From JAHZMA01 sp965205905 (GTDB lineage: Bacteria; Pseudomonadota; Alphaproteobacteria; JABAAW01; JAHZMA01), in contig CBDBHZ010000012.1 of the NCBI GenBank assembly GCA_965205905.1, positions 1 to 64,000 on the forward strand: DNA of 64,000 nt. The letters run 5' to 3'. The position numbers and the translations under genes are program-made. Position 1 is the first letter of the stretch; every line of letters starts with the position of its first letter. The notes under the pieces are model-generated. The model ran no database searches, was not told the DNA's origin, and was given only the letters and a program-made list of their open reading frames with translations. Positions 43,971-53,117 of the stretch are shown here, in pieces.

Positions 43971-45067
43971 TACGGATAGAACCACGCACCGAATTCTCGC
44001 GTAAGCTAACAATCGGCATCCCATTTATTGCCGCGCTTGTTGCGTTATTATTGGCAGCCATTCCCATTGCTTTTACGGGTGCAAGCGTGATTGCAGGCTA
44101 TGGGCATATGGTTAAAGGGGTGTTTGGCTCGCTCTTTGTGTTTACCGAAATGCTCACCCGTGCCACCCCATTGATTTTCACAGGGCTAGCGGCGGCAATT
44201 GCTTTTAGGGCAAGGCTTTGGAATATTGGCGCAGAAGGACAGCTTTATTTGGGTGCATTGGGTGCGGTATGTATCGGCACTGGTATTATCAACGTTCCCG
44301 CGCCATTGCTTCTGCCCGCAATCATCATTGTTGGCGCGTTATTTGGTGCTATCGGCATGATTGGTCCCGCCATATTGAAAGCGCGGTTTAATGCTGACGA
44401 GGTGGTAACAACCTTATTGCTGAATTTTATCATTGTTATTTTTGTGCAAATGATGTTAGAGGGTGTGCTGAAAGACCCTTATGGGCTTGGTTGGCCACAA
44501 TCGGAACCCATTCTTGAGGGTGGCATGTTTGCGCCATTGGTGCCAAGAATGCGGCTTCATGGCGGTTTTATTCTAGCCATTATTTTGGTGATTGCTGCCC
44601 ATATCGCGCTTCATCATACGGTTTGGGGATTGAAAATCAGAGCGGTTGGTGAGAATATCAATGCTGCCAGACATGCGGGTATTTCAGTGAATGTTACTCT
44701 GTTAAGTGTCGCCATGATTTCGGGCGCTTGTGCAGGGCTTGCAGGGGTAAGCGAAGTGGCAGGATTGAAAGGCTATCTAACAGCTGATATATCACCGGGC
44801 TTTGGTTATGCAGGGATTGTGGTGGCAATGCTAGCAGGACTATCACCTATCGGGGTTTTTATTTCAGCCATCTTTATCGCATCGGTTTTTGTGGGTGCTG
44901 ATAGTATGAGCCGTGCCTTAGATGTCTCGAATTATCTTGCCGACCTTGTGGTCGCATTATCGTTAATTTGTGTGCTTATTGGCGGGTTTGTCTCACGTTT
45001 TAAAATCATTAAAAAAACACCTGTCGCCGATAATATCAAGAGTGAAGGAGACGCTTCAAATGGATAG
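43967..45067 (+). CDS. Nucleoside-type ABC importer permease 1
   Basis: The 366-residue integral membrane protein of the BPD_transp_2 family (NupP/YufP type) has about eight to ten hydrophobic segments. It contains the family block GLAAAIAFRARLWNIGAEGQLYLGA-like sequence and NADEVVTTLLLNFI. It forms the translocation channel with the next gene. The gene overlaps the ATPase gene by 4 bases and the next permease by 8. Confidence 0.9.
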   Translation: MIRIEPRTEFSRKLTIGIPFIAALVALLLAAIPIAFTGASVIAGYGHMVKGVFGSLFVFTEMLTRATPLIFTGLAAAIAFRARLWNIGAEGQLYLGALGAVCIGTGIINVPAPLLLPAIIIVGALFGAIGMIGPAILKARFNADEVVTTLLLNFIIVIFVQMMLEGVLKDPYGLGWPQSEPILEGGMFAPLVPRMRLHGGFILAIILVIAAHIALHHTVWGLKIRAVGENINAARHAGISVNVTLLSVAMISGACAGLAGVSEVAGLKGYLTADISPGFGYAGIVVAMLAGLSPIGVFISAIFIASVFVGADSMSRALDVSNYLADLVVALSLICVLIGGFVSRFKIIKKTPVADNIKSEGDASNG

Positions 45068-46001
45068 TCTATTAATCTTTTTTAGCGATAGTTTTTGGGT
45101 CGCTACCTTACGCATTGCAACCCCTCTGATTTTTGGTGTGCTAGGCGCATTGATATGCGAACGCGCAGGGGTTTTGAATCTGGGCATTGAAGGTATTTTC
45201 GTGATTGGCGCGATGACGGGCTGGCTAGCGGTATGGTATGGCGCAAGCCTATGGTTTGGCGTGCTGATTGCCGCATTTTGTGGTGGCATGTTTGGTTTGT
45301 TTCATGGCGTGTTAACAGTGCCATTGGGATTGTCGCAACATGTGTCAGGGCTTGGCATTACCCTATTTGCAACCTCTGTTGCATATTTTTCTTACCGAAC
45401 TGCCTTGCCGGATGTTACCTCGCCACCGCGTATCACGCCATTTCAACCGATGGATATTCCGTTATTATCTGATATTCCTTTCTTTGGACCAGTAATTTTT
45501 CAGCAAACAGCATTAACATGGCTTGCGCTATTTATGGTGGTGTTGGTTGCCTATGTTCTGAATCGTACCCCGCTTGGCATTGCTTTATCAGCGGTTGGCG
45601 ATAACCCAAATGCTGTTAGCGCACAAGGGTTGTCGGTTTATGGGTTGCGGATTGGTGCGGTTGTAGCAGGCTCGGCTTTGATGGCGGTGGGCGGGGCTTT
45701 CCTTACCATGTCCGCGTTTGATGCTTTCTTTTTTGGCATGGTTAATGGGCGTGGTTGGATTTGTATTGCATTGGTTATTTTTGGTAGCTGGCGCCCTAGT
45801 AAAGCGCTACTTGGCGCATTGCTTTTCGCCGCTTTTGATGCGTATCAGGTAAGATTGCAAACTGAAATTGGTTCGGTCGTGCCAACGCAAATATTTTTAA
45901 TGGCGCCGTTTGTTCTCTCGATTATTGCACTTGTTATTGTGGCGCGCAAAGCTGAATATCCACGTTCTTTGTTGATTCCTTGGTTTAAGGGACAGCGCTA
46001 A
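45060..46001 (+). CDS. Nucleoside-type ABC importer permease 2
   Basis: The 313-residue BPD_transp_2 permease (NupQ/YufQ type) has the block CERAGVLNLGIEGIFVIGAM and the cytoplasmic coupling region RTPLGIALSAVGDNPNAVSAQG. ATG 45060 follows GAAGGAG and overlaps the end of permease 1 by 8 bases. Longer in-frame starts lie deep inside permease 1 and are unlikely. It ends the importer operon. Confidence 0.9.
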   Translation: MDSLLIFFSDSFWVATLRIATPLIFGVLGALICERAGVLNLGIEGIFVIGAMTGWLAVWYGASLWFGVLIAAFCGGMFGLFHGVLTVPLGLSQHVSGLGITLFATSVAYFSYRTALPDVTSPPRITPFQPMDIPLLSDIPFFGPVIFQQTALTWLALFMVVLVAYVLNRTPLGIALSAVGDNPNAVSAQGLSVYGLRIGAVVAGSALMAVGGAFLTMSAFDAFFFGMVNGRGWICIALVIFGSWRPSKALLGALLFAAFDAYQVRLQTEIGSVVPTQIFLMAPFVLSIIALVIVARKAEYPRSLLIPWFKGQR

Positions 46002-46048
46002 AAAACAGAATAAAACTTAATGAGGTCTGTTGGGAAGAATTTAATTTA

Positions 46049-46063
46049 TGGAATAAAAATTGC
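46049..46063 (+). promoter_or_regulatory. Candidate sigma-54 promoter of the chemoreceptor gene
   Basis: TGGAAT, 5 bases, TTGC: the invariant GG and GC are 10 bases apart, as required for RpoN. The predicted start of transcription is near 46075, about 50 bases before the ATG. Confidence 0.5.
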
Positions 46064-46126
46064 TTTATTCATTGGGAATGAACAGTTGATTTATTGCATT
46101 TGCAACCAGATATTAATTGATAGGCA

Positions 46127-48349
46127 ATGTTAAAATATCTTAAAAATTTATCTATTACGCATAAGTTTCAACTTGTATCGTTGGGTTTTGTGTTATTGGC
46201 AACGGCGATGCTATGGCTTTTGATTAGCTATGGCACCGAGCGCAATGCCCGCACGGCAGCCCGTGAGACTTTGGGCGCGATTGCCAATGAACGTTTGCTC
46301 TTATTTCAAAGCCACATGCGCTTAACAGAACTACATCTCAAAAGATTTGCGACCGATAACGCAGAAATTTCGGCAGTGGCACGGGCAGGTATCCCATCGG
46401 AAGAAGCCATTAAGGCATTTACCCAAGAAAATCCATTCCCTGATGCGCCTGAAATATATAACAGTGCGCGTGGCATTGTCTCTGTTTATAATAGCACGCA
46501 TGGCTATAATAACCCGCGGATTGTGAATTTATTTGCATTGGGCAATTATGATGATTTGATTATTCTCAATTTAGAAGGCGATATTATCTACACTGTCAAA
46601 AAATATGAAGATTTTGGTAAAAATCTGGTAGATGATGAGGAATTATCTAACACAGGCTTAGCGGATATTTATAAGATAGTGAGCGAGCAAACGCAAACGC
46701 AATCATTTGATTTTGATTTAGATTTAGATGCTGAAGAAGAAGAAAATAAGCCGATATTCATAGATTTTAAGGCATATCCTTATAGCAATACTGGTGAATC
46801 CGCTTTTATCGGTGTGCCGATTTTCAATAATATTGGGTTTAATGCGTTAGGGATTATTGTGTTACGCGTGGATTCTTCTTTACTGGCAACAATCGGTGAT
46901 ACAAGTCATATTGGCGGACATAATAATGTTGCTCTTTATAACGAAAACACACAAAAATTGCACAAAAATCCTGTGATGACAGATGATAGTGGCGTGGCTG
47001 CTGATGATAATGATGCCGATATTGCCCCTGATACGGTAGCAAAAAATAGCATCAATTTGTTAGCAACCAAGCAAAAAGAAGCTGATGCAATCTTACAAGA
47101 AAACACGAATTTTGATGTTTCCAAACGCATATCTAACCTAACAGATAGCTTTAATCTGCTAGATACAAATTACCGTATTGTTACCAGCACAGAAGAAGAA
47201 GTTGTGTTAGCAACATTCCGTCGGTTGCAAATTATTATGTTGGCTGCTGTGGTATCTATTTTTGTTGTGATGTTTTTCTTAACCAGAATTGCCTCTGCCA
47301 CAGTAACAGGCCCTATCCGCCGCCTTACCCAATCTATGAAAAGATTAGCAGATGGCGATACCAAAATTGAGCTAGATGCTGATAATGTTGCCAACGAGAT
47401 TGGCGAGATGAATCAGGCGGTCAAGATTTTTCAAGAAAGCATGGTCAATATCATCGCATTACAAGATGAAAAAGATGATAGGTTGCAAGAAGAAAATAAC
47501 GAGAATGAGGTTGTTAAAGAGCTTATCAATAAATTTAGCAATCAAATGTCTGGTTTATTAGAAGAAGCCGTGCATGTGATGGAGAATATGGAAAAATCCA
47601 ACCAGATTGTGATGAATGCGGTTACCGAAGCAAAAGATTTTTCTGGCGAAATTGCCAGTGCCAGCGATAACGCCACTCAAAATGTGGAAACTGTTGCGAC
47701 TGCTACCTCTGAAATGAGCGCGTCTATTGGTGAGATTGCCAATAACATGCAGGAATCTATCCATGCCATTCAAGTAACACACAGCACAGCCAAAGAAACT
47801 GATATTGTTGTTAAAAATATGTCTGAACTTTCCAACAAAATCGGAGATATTGTCTCGCTGATTAACGATATTGCAGGGCAAACCAATTTGCTGGCATTAA
47901 ACGCCACCATTGAAGCCGCGCGCGCGGGCGAGGCAGGCAAAGGCTTTGCGGTGGTAGCCAACGAAGTTAAAAATCTTGCCAGTCAAACCACCAAAGCAAC
48001 TGAAGAAATCTCCACCCAGATTGGCAGCATTCAAGATATTTCGGGCAGGGCAGTCAATGCGATTGTAACCATTCAAAACGAGATTAGCCATGTCAGCGAA
48101 ATGATGACCACAGTCAGTGCTGCGATGGAACAGCAGGCGGTTAGCACAAAAGAAATTAACGAAGCGGGCAGTAGCGCATCTTACGAGACCAATCGCGTCA
48201 ATCAAAAAATTGAACAGGTGAATGGACGCGTGGTAGATAGTTTTGAACAATCTAAATTGATGTCAGTTTCGGTGAATGATAGCACACGCACCATTACCAG
48301 TTTGCGCGATGCCATTCAGGAATTTTTGGATAGGCTTAAAAATCATTAA
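46127..48349 (+). CDS. Methyl-accepting chemotaxis protein
   Basis: This is a 740-residue transmembrane chemoreceptor. A membrane segment at about 15-36 is followed by a large periplasmic sensor domain (about 40-365) with an acidic stretch DFDLDLDAEEEENK. A second membrane segment (about 368-388) leads to a HAMP domain (PIRRLTQSMKRLADGD, about 395-445). The C-terminal signalling coiled coil has the hairpin tip beginning at about 577 (INDIAGQTNLLALNATIEAA, then AGKGFAVVANEVK). It would control the CheA kinase; no che genes are in the window. The large periplasmic domain resembles a double-PAS/Cache type by length only; the ligand is unknown. The stop codon is 3 bases from that of the convergent ABC permease gene. 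Confidence 0.93.
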   Translation: MLKYLKNLSITHKFQLVSLGFVLLATAMLWLLISYGTERNARTAARETLGAIANERLLLFQSHMRLTELHLKRFATDNAEISAVARAGIPSEEAIKAFTQENPFPDAPEIYNSARGIVSVYNSTHGYNNPRIVNLFALGNYDDLIILNLEGDIIYTVKKYEDFGKNLVDDEELSNTGLADIYKIVSEQTQTQSFDFDLDLDAEEEENKPIFIDFKAYPYSNTGESAFIGVPIFNNIGFNALGIIVLRVDSSLLATIGDTSHIGGHNNVALYNENTQKLHKNPVMTDDSGVAADDNDADIAPDTVAKNSINLLATKQKEADAILQENTNFDVSKRISNLTDSFNLLDTNYRIVTSTEEEVVLATFRRLQIIMLAAVVSIFVVMFFLTRIASATVTGPIRRLTQSMKRLADGDTKIELDADNVANEIGEMNQAVKIFQESMVNIIALQDEKDDRLQEENNENEVVKELINKFSNQMSGLLEEAVHVMENMEKSNQIVMNAVTEAKDFSGEIASASDNATQNVETVATATSEMSASIGEIANNMQESIHAIQVTHSTAKETDIVVKNMSELSNKIGDIVSLINDIAGQTNLLALNATIEAARAGEAGKGFAVVANEVKNLASQTTKATEEISTQIGSIQDISGRAVNAIVTIQNEISHVSEMMTTVSAAMEQQAVSTKEINEAGSSASYETNRVNQKIEQVNGRVVDSFEQSKLMSVSVNDSTRTITSLRDAIQEFLDRLKNH

Positions 48350-48352
48350 TAT

Positions 48353-49870
48353 CTAGCGGCTTTTGCCCTGCACGATGCGGTCTAATATCATGGCGCAGAA
48401 TAAAATAGCGAAACCTGCCAATATTCCTTGCCCCACATTGGCGTATTGCAAGGCTTCTAGCACATCTTCGCCCAAGCCTTTCGCCCCAATAAGCGATGCC
48501 ACCACCACCATTGCCAAGCTGAGCATAATCGTTTGATTGATGCCTGCCCGAATAGATGGCGCGGCAAGCGGTAAATCCACTTTACGCAACAGATACCATT
48601 TGGTTGCACCGTAAGAGATTGCTGCCTCGCGCACATGTTCTGGCACACCGCGAAACCCTAGCACAGTAAGCCTTACAACAGGTGTGCCGCCAAAAATCAT
48701 GGTGGTAACAACCGCTGCGGGCTTGCCAGTGCCGAAAAACGCAATCACGGGTATCATAAACACAAAGGCAGGCATGGTCTGCATAAAATCCATAATCGGG
48801 CGGATGAAATTATAGAATTTATCACGCCTTGCACAATACATACCAAGCGGAATGCCAATCAAGATGGATAAGCAAGCTGCAGTGCCTAGCAATGCCAATG
48901 TTGTCATGGCTTTCACCCAAAAGCCTAGCAATCCCATATAGCTAAGAAAAGCGGTTGAATAAATAGCGGTTTTGAAGCCCGCCGATAAGCCCGTCAGCAA
49001 CACGATGAAGCAGATAATCACGATCCATGGCGTGCCAACAAACACCAATTCAAGAAAATCCAGAAGCAAGCGAATGACTGATGTAATCGCGTCAAAAAAC
49101 GCATCACCATTCAGCACTGCCACATTAAACAGCCACTCCACCCAGTTGATGGCGGTCAGGCGAATAAAGCCTTTGGTTGGAAATTCAGCAAACAAAGCAA
49201 AAAATTCAGGGAAACTGTAATGAATAACCGTTGCGGTGATAATCACGACATTAAAAATGCCTGCCAATGCAAAATGTTTGAGCGTCATACCATAAGATAA
49301 AGTTTTATCAGATAGCCAATTAGAAAATCGTTTTTCTAAAGTAACATTTGCTAACATCGCTTGCGCGGTTTTTGCCACTAAAATAATCAACAGACCTGAT
49401 AGAAAAATCCAGACCCATGTTTGTTCAACCGCAATCGCTTCTAACCTTATGCCGTCAATATTGGCTTCTAATGAATCAACGGTGCGCTTGTAAACGTCAA
49501 TTTTATCGGATTGGGTTTCAATCGCGTTGGCTAATTGTTGCTTTCGCAATGTTAATGTGGATTCTATTTCCGAAATTCGGATTCTGGTATCGAAAGCAAT
49601 ATCGCCAAATAGCCCGCGGATAATTTGAACCCAACCGAAAGTTTCGATAATAAGAAACGCCAATGCCCAATTCCAAATTGAGCGCGACCCATACCAGATA
49701 GGCCCTAAAATAAACGCCCATAAATTAAACGTAAAAACATAAGATGATTTGCTGCCAATATATTGAAATTGCTTCTTATAATAAGCAACATTGCTTACCA
49801 CAAATTTTGCCAGCAAGAGTTGTCTTTCTTGTTGTTTTTGCGTTTCAGGCTGTTCTACCGTATCATTCAT
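48353..49870 (-). CDS. Glycine betaine/proline-type ABC permease with N-terminal extension
   Basis: The product is 505 residues. The C-terminal 200 residues are a ProW/OpuAB-type permease with the EAA loop EAAISYGATKWYLLRKVDLPLAAPS and a final GLGEDVLEALQY. The first 290 residues are unusual. There is an aromatic, two-helix membrane region (YYKKQFQYIG...FILGPIWYGSRSIW, about 31-77) resembling small DUF2628-type proteins. A charged coiled coil follows (about 95-140), then several further membrane segments. Such an N-terminal fusion could tune or sense osmotic state, but that is speculation. It overlaps the ATPase gene by 4 bases. Confidence 0.88.
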   Translation of the reverse strand: MNDTVEQPETQKQQERQLLLAKFVVSNVAYYKKQFQYIGSKSSYVFTFNLWAFILGPIWYGSRSIWNWALAFLIIETFGWVQIIRGLFGDIAFDTRIRISEIESTLTLRKQQLANAIETQSDKIDVYKRTVDSLEANIDGIRLEAIAVEQTWVWIFLSGLLIILVAKTAQAMLANVTLEKRFSNWLSDKTLSYGMTLKHFALAGIFNVVIITATVIHYSFPEFFALFAEFPTKGFIRLTAINWVEWLFNVAVLNGDAFFDAITSVIRLLLDFLELVFVGTPWIVIICFIVLLTGLSAGFKTAIYSTAFLSYMGLLGFWVKAMTTLALLGTAACLSILIGIPLGMYCARRDKFYNFIRPIMDFMQTMPAFVFMIPVIAFFGTGKPAAVVTTMIFGGTPVVRLTVLGFRGVPEHVREAAISYGATKWYLLRKVDLPLAAPSIRAGINQTIMLSLAMVVVASLIGAKGLGEDVLEALQYANVGQGILAGFAILFCAMILDRIVQGKSR

Positions 49871-50922
49871 GATGTTTCAGTGCCTTCTATGATGGTATGC
49901 AACACATTATTATGCGTAATCACACCCGTTATTGTGTCGTTTTTCTTCACCAAAATCGGTGAGTTTTCTTGCATGATGAGTTGAATGATTTTGGTGAGAT
50001 TTTCTTCCTCATCAACTGCGGGTCTATCCGCTGATACACCACCATTTTGCGCCTCAAAATCTTTGATATTGTGCATCACGGTTTTGGCTTTCACCACTTT
50101 CAAGCGCGATATGCCTGCCACAAAATCGCTGACATAATTATCAGCAGGGTTGGTGATAATATCCTCTGGCGTGCCTACTTGCACCACACGCCCATCACGC
50201 ATAATCGCAATTTTCTCGCCAATACGCACCGCTTCATCTAAATCATGGGTGATGAAAATGGTGGTTTTCTTCATTACCGCCGATAATTTCATAAACTCAT
50301 CTTGCAGCTGTCTACGGATAAGCGGGTCTAGCGCGCTAAAAGGCTCATCCATCAGTAGAACATCAGGGTCAGATGCCAATGCACGGGCTAACCCTACCCG
50401 TTGCTGCATACCACCCGATAATTCATGAGCAAATTTATTGCCCCAGCCATCTAATTCCACCATATGTAAGATTTGTTCGGCTTTTTCCAAACGTTGATTT
50501 TTGTTCATTGCGCGTATTTCAAGCGGCATGGCGATATTATCTAACACCGAATAATGCGGCAGAAGTGCAAAATTTTGAAACACCATCGCCACCTTATGAT
50601 TGCGATAATGCCGTAATTGTGCGGGCGAGAATTCTAATATATTCTGCCCATCAACAATAATTTCACCCGAACTAGGCTCTAATAAGCGGTTAATATGGCG
50701 CACCAATGTGGATTTGCCACTGCCCGATAGCCCCATAATGCAAAAAATTTGCCCGGGCGCGATAGAAAGCGAGACATCAGCAACACCAATCACGGCATTA
50801 TATTTTTCTAAAATTTCTTGTTTTGATAGATTGTCTTTTTCGATGGCAATCATGGCTTCTGGTGCGCGGTCACCAAACACTTTCCACACATTCCGAATAT
50901 CAATCGCGATATCTGATGCCAT
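49867..50922 (-). CDS. Glycine betaine/proline-type ABC importer ATPase
   Basis: The 351-residue ProV/OpuAA-type ATPase has Walker A GLSGSGKST, Q-loop VFQNFALLPH, signature LSGGMQQRVGLARAL, Walker B VLLMDEPFSALDP and H-loop FITHDLDEA. A C-terminal region of about 90 residues (after 265) ends with one CBS-like segment (IIQLIMQENSPILVKKNDTITGVIT). In OpuA, CBS domains sense ionic strength; here only about one unit is visible. It follows the binding-protein gene after an 83-base gap containing a hairpin. Confidence 0.92.
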   Translation of the reverse strand: MASDIAIDIRNVWKVFGDRAPEAMIAIEKDNLSKQEILEKYNAVIGVADVSLSIAPGQIFCIMGLSGSGKSTLVRHINRLLEPSSGEIIVDGQNILEFSPAQLRHYRNHKVAMVFQNFALLPHYSVLDNIAMPLEIRAMNKNQRLEKAEQILHMVELDGWGNKFAHELSGGMQQRVGLARALASDPDVLLMDEPFSALDPLIRRQLQDEFMKLSAVMKKTTIFITHDLDEAVRIGEKIAIMRDGRVVQVGTPEDIITNPADNYVSDFVAGISRLKVVKAKTVMHNIKDFEAQNGGVSADRPAVDEEENLTKIIQLIMQENSPILVKKNDTITGVITHNNVLHTIIEGTETS

Positions 50923-50965
50923 ATCTACCTATTCCAATCCTATTGAATGCGAGTCATGTTCATAA

Positions 50966-50992
50966 GAAGGCACCCATTAAATGAGCGCCTTC
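50966..50992 (-). other. Intercistronic hairpin after binding-protein gene
   Basis: GAAGGC (50966-50971) pairs with GCCTTC (50987-50992), with no T tract, between the binding-protein and ATPase genes. Its position matches that of the hairpin at 42167-42195 in the other ABC operon. Confidence 0.45.
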
Positions 50993-51005
50993 ATTATTTC
51001 AAAGA

Positions 51006-51971
51006 TTAAAGTCCAAGCCAAGCATCAACGCGTTTTGGGTTATTTTTAACCCATTCTTTTGCCACTTCTTGTGGGTCACGCCCTTTGCCAGCAATTTCAT
51101 ATGCGAAACCGCTCACATCAGAGGCATCTAACTTCATATTGGCAAGAAACTCTGCAATCGCAGGCGAGCGTTTCTGCAATGATTTAGAATAAGCAACCTG
51201 CACTTTTTTCAACGCATCTTTTGACGCAACAAATGATTCCTTATACCAATCGGGGGAATCAGATGGTTGCACCATTTTATATTTTTTGGCGCTATGTTTA
51301 GGCTCAGAGAGCATCACAACATCAAATTGCGACCAAATGGCATGGGGTTCGTAGCAATAAAAAGCATAGCCTTCGTTTTTGGCAATCGCATCTTTAATTC
51401 TTGCTGTTTTCGCACTTTCATCAACACGAATGGGTTCAAGAAAGTTAAGCAATTTATAATCGCGCACTTTTACTTCATTCACATTGGCAGATGCCCAACC
51501 GGGTGCACCAATCCAAATTTCGCCTTTGCCATTGCCATCAGAATCCATCTTTTTGGCAACATCAGGACGCCCTAAATCAGCAATATCAGTGATTTTATTG
51601 GCTTTCGCAAATTTCTGAGTTACACAGAAACCTTGATTGCCAATATAAGGATTTTTGCTCAACAAGACTGTGCGCCTGTCGCGGACATATTTATTGGTAA
51701 AAGATTCTTGATTGGGCAACCATACATCAGGATGCACATCAATATCGCCTTTGCCTTGATCCATTGCTTGGAAAATAGCCGCATTATTACCCGGCACCAT
51801 TTCCACTTTACCACCAATACGGTCGGTAACAACAACAGCAATCAAATTGGCAATGGCTTGCGCGCCCGTCCAAGATGGCACACCAATCGCAACTTTCTCT
51901 GCTGCAAAGGCGGTGCTGGCTGTTAAAGCCATTAAGCTACCTATAATAGCTGATTTTAATATTTTTTTCAT
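51006..51971 (-). CDS. Glycine betaine-type (OpuAC family) substrate-binding protein
   Basis: The 321-residue periplasmic binding protein has a signal peptide MKKILKSAIIGSLMALTASTAFA-type (cleavage after about residue 23). OpuAC-family features include VPSWTGAQAIANLIAVVV, GDIDVHPDVWLPNQ and YCYEPHAIWSQFD, whose tryptophans and tyrosines would form an aromatic cage for a quaternary or sulfonium group. Substrates of close relatives include glycine betaine, choline, proline betaine, DMSP and taurine-like compounds. The neighbouring PLP lyase leaves an amino acid or sulfonate possible. Confidence 0.88.
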   Translation of the reverse strand: MKKILKSAIIGSLMALTASTAFAAEKVAIGVPSWTGAQAIANLIAVVVTDRIGGKVEMVPGNNAAIFQAMDQGKGDIDVHPDVWLPNQESFTNKYVRDRRTVLLSKNPYIGNQGFCVTQKFAKANKITDIADLGRPDVAKKMDSDGNGKGEIWIGAPGWASANVNEVKVRDYKLLNFLEPIRVDESAKTARIKDAIAKNEGYAFYCYEPHAIWSQFDVVMLSEPKHSAKKYKMVQPSDSPDWYKESFVASKDALKKVQVAYSKSLQKRSPAIAEFLANMKLDASDVSGFAYEIAGKGRDPQEVAKEWVKNNPKRVDAWLGL

Positions 51972-52022
51972 AAGCTTCCTCCTGCTTTTTATTATATTAA
52001 CGGTTAAATAGTTAACCTTAAC

Positions 52023-53030
52023 TTAAATAGATTTAAACTGGTCTTCATAAGCAAATAATGATGCTGAGCCACCCGTATGAATGAATACCACATCACCATC
52101 ATCACCTAATTTACCTTGTTTGATTAAACCTATCAACCCTGCTAATCCTTTGCCTGCATAGACAAGGTCTAACAAAATTCCTTCTTGGCGCGCTATTAAT
52201 TCGCACGCTTCAATTGTTTGATTGGTTGGGATACCATAACCCTCGCCAACATAATTATCATCTACCAATATTTTGCTTTTATCCGTGAAGGGTGTATCAG
52301 ATATTAAAGAGGCTGTTTTTTGTGTCAATTCAAACACCTTATCAATCTGAACCTGTTGTGGTTGCCGCACGCTGATACCCATAATCGGCACATCGCAACC
52401 AAGCGCGTGAAACCCTGCCACTAGCCCCGCTTGCGTGCCTGTACTGCCCGTGCCGAACACAATCCATTTAGGATTTAGACTTTGCGTTTTCATCTGCTGA
52501 ATCAATTCTTCGGCGCAAGCAACATAGCCTAGCGCACCGATTTCATTTGAGCCACCGCCCGGAATAAAATAAGGTTTGCGTCCCTCTTGCTTAAATTTAT
52601 CAGCAACTTTAATGGCTTCGGCATTCATATCTAACCCTGCGGGGCGATATTCCATCGTGGTGCCAAATAAATTATCCAAAAAAACATTGCCAGTTGTTTC
52701 GTAATTTGCGCCTTTATTAGGTACCCTGCGTTCCAATAAAGCATGACAATCTAGTCCTAATTTACACGCGGCGGCGGCGGTTTGGCGCACATGGTTAGAT
52801 TGAATCGCGCCTTGCGTTACAATCATATCGGCCCCTGCATCAAGGGCGGCTGCCATTAAGAATTCAAGTTTGCGGGTTTTGTTACCACCTGTTGCTAGCC
52901 CCGTGCAATCATCACGCTTTATCCATAGATTCGGTCGGTTAAGACTTTTGGATAGGCGCGGCATTCTTTCTAATGGGGTAGGTTGGTGGCACAATGCCAC
53001 ACGGCTAAATTTTTCTAATACTCCCGACAT
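52023..53030 (-). CDS. D-cysteine desulfhydrase / L-cysteate sulfo-lyase-like PLP enzyme
   Basis: The 335-residue PLP-dependent enzyme belongs to the ACC deaminase/D-cysteine desulfhydrase family. The Schiff-base lysine lies in KRDDCTGLATGGNKTRKLE (residues 38-56, Lys51 in GGNKTRK). IQSNHVRQTAAAA and the phosphate-binding GTGSTGTQAGL are present. The family includes DcyD (D-cysteine to pyruvate, sulfide, ammonia) and CuyA (L-cysteate to pyruvate, sulfite, ammonia), which motifs alone cannot separate. ATG 53030 is preferred because GAGAG lies 6 bases upstream; an ATG two codons earlier touches that ribosome site. It precedes the betaine-type importer by 51 bases, so uptake and breakdown of the same amino or sulfonated compound is plausible. 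Confidence 0.8.
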   Translation of the reverse strand: MSGVLEKFSRVALCHQPTPLERMPRLSKSLNRPNLWIKRDDCTGLATGGNKTRKLEFLMAAALDAGADMIVTQGAIQSNHVRQTAAAACKLGLDCHALLERRVPNKGANYETTGNVFLDNLFGTTMEYRPAGLDMNAEAIKVADKFKQEGRKPYFIPGGGSNEIGALGYVACAEELIQQMKTQSLNPKWIVFGTGSTGTQAGLVAGFHALGCDVPIMGISVRQPQQVQIDKVFELTQKTASLISDTPFTDKSKILVDDNYVGEGYGIPTNQTIEACELIARQEGILLDLVYAGKGLAGLIGLIKQGKLGDDGDVVFIHTGGSASLFAYEDQFKSI

Positions 53031-53117
53031 ATTCATCTCTCTTCTTGTGAAACATTATATATTTATTTATTTTTACCATATAGTAAAAAAAACATAATAG
53101 CAATGTTTTTTTGAGGA

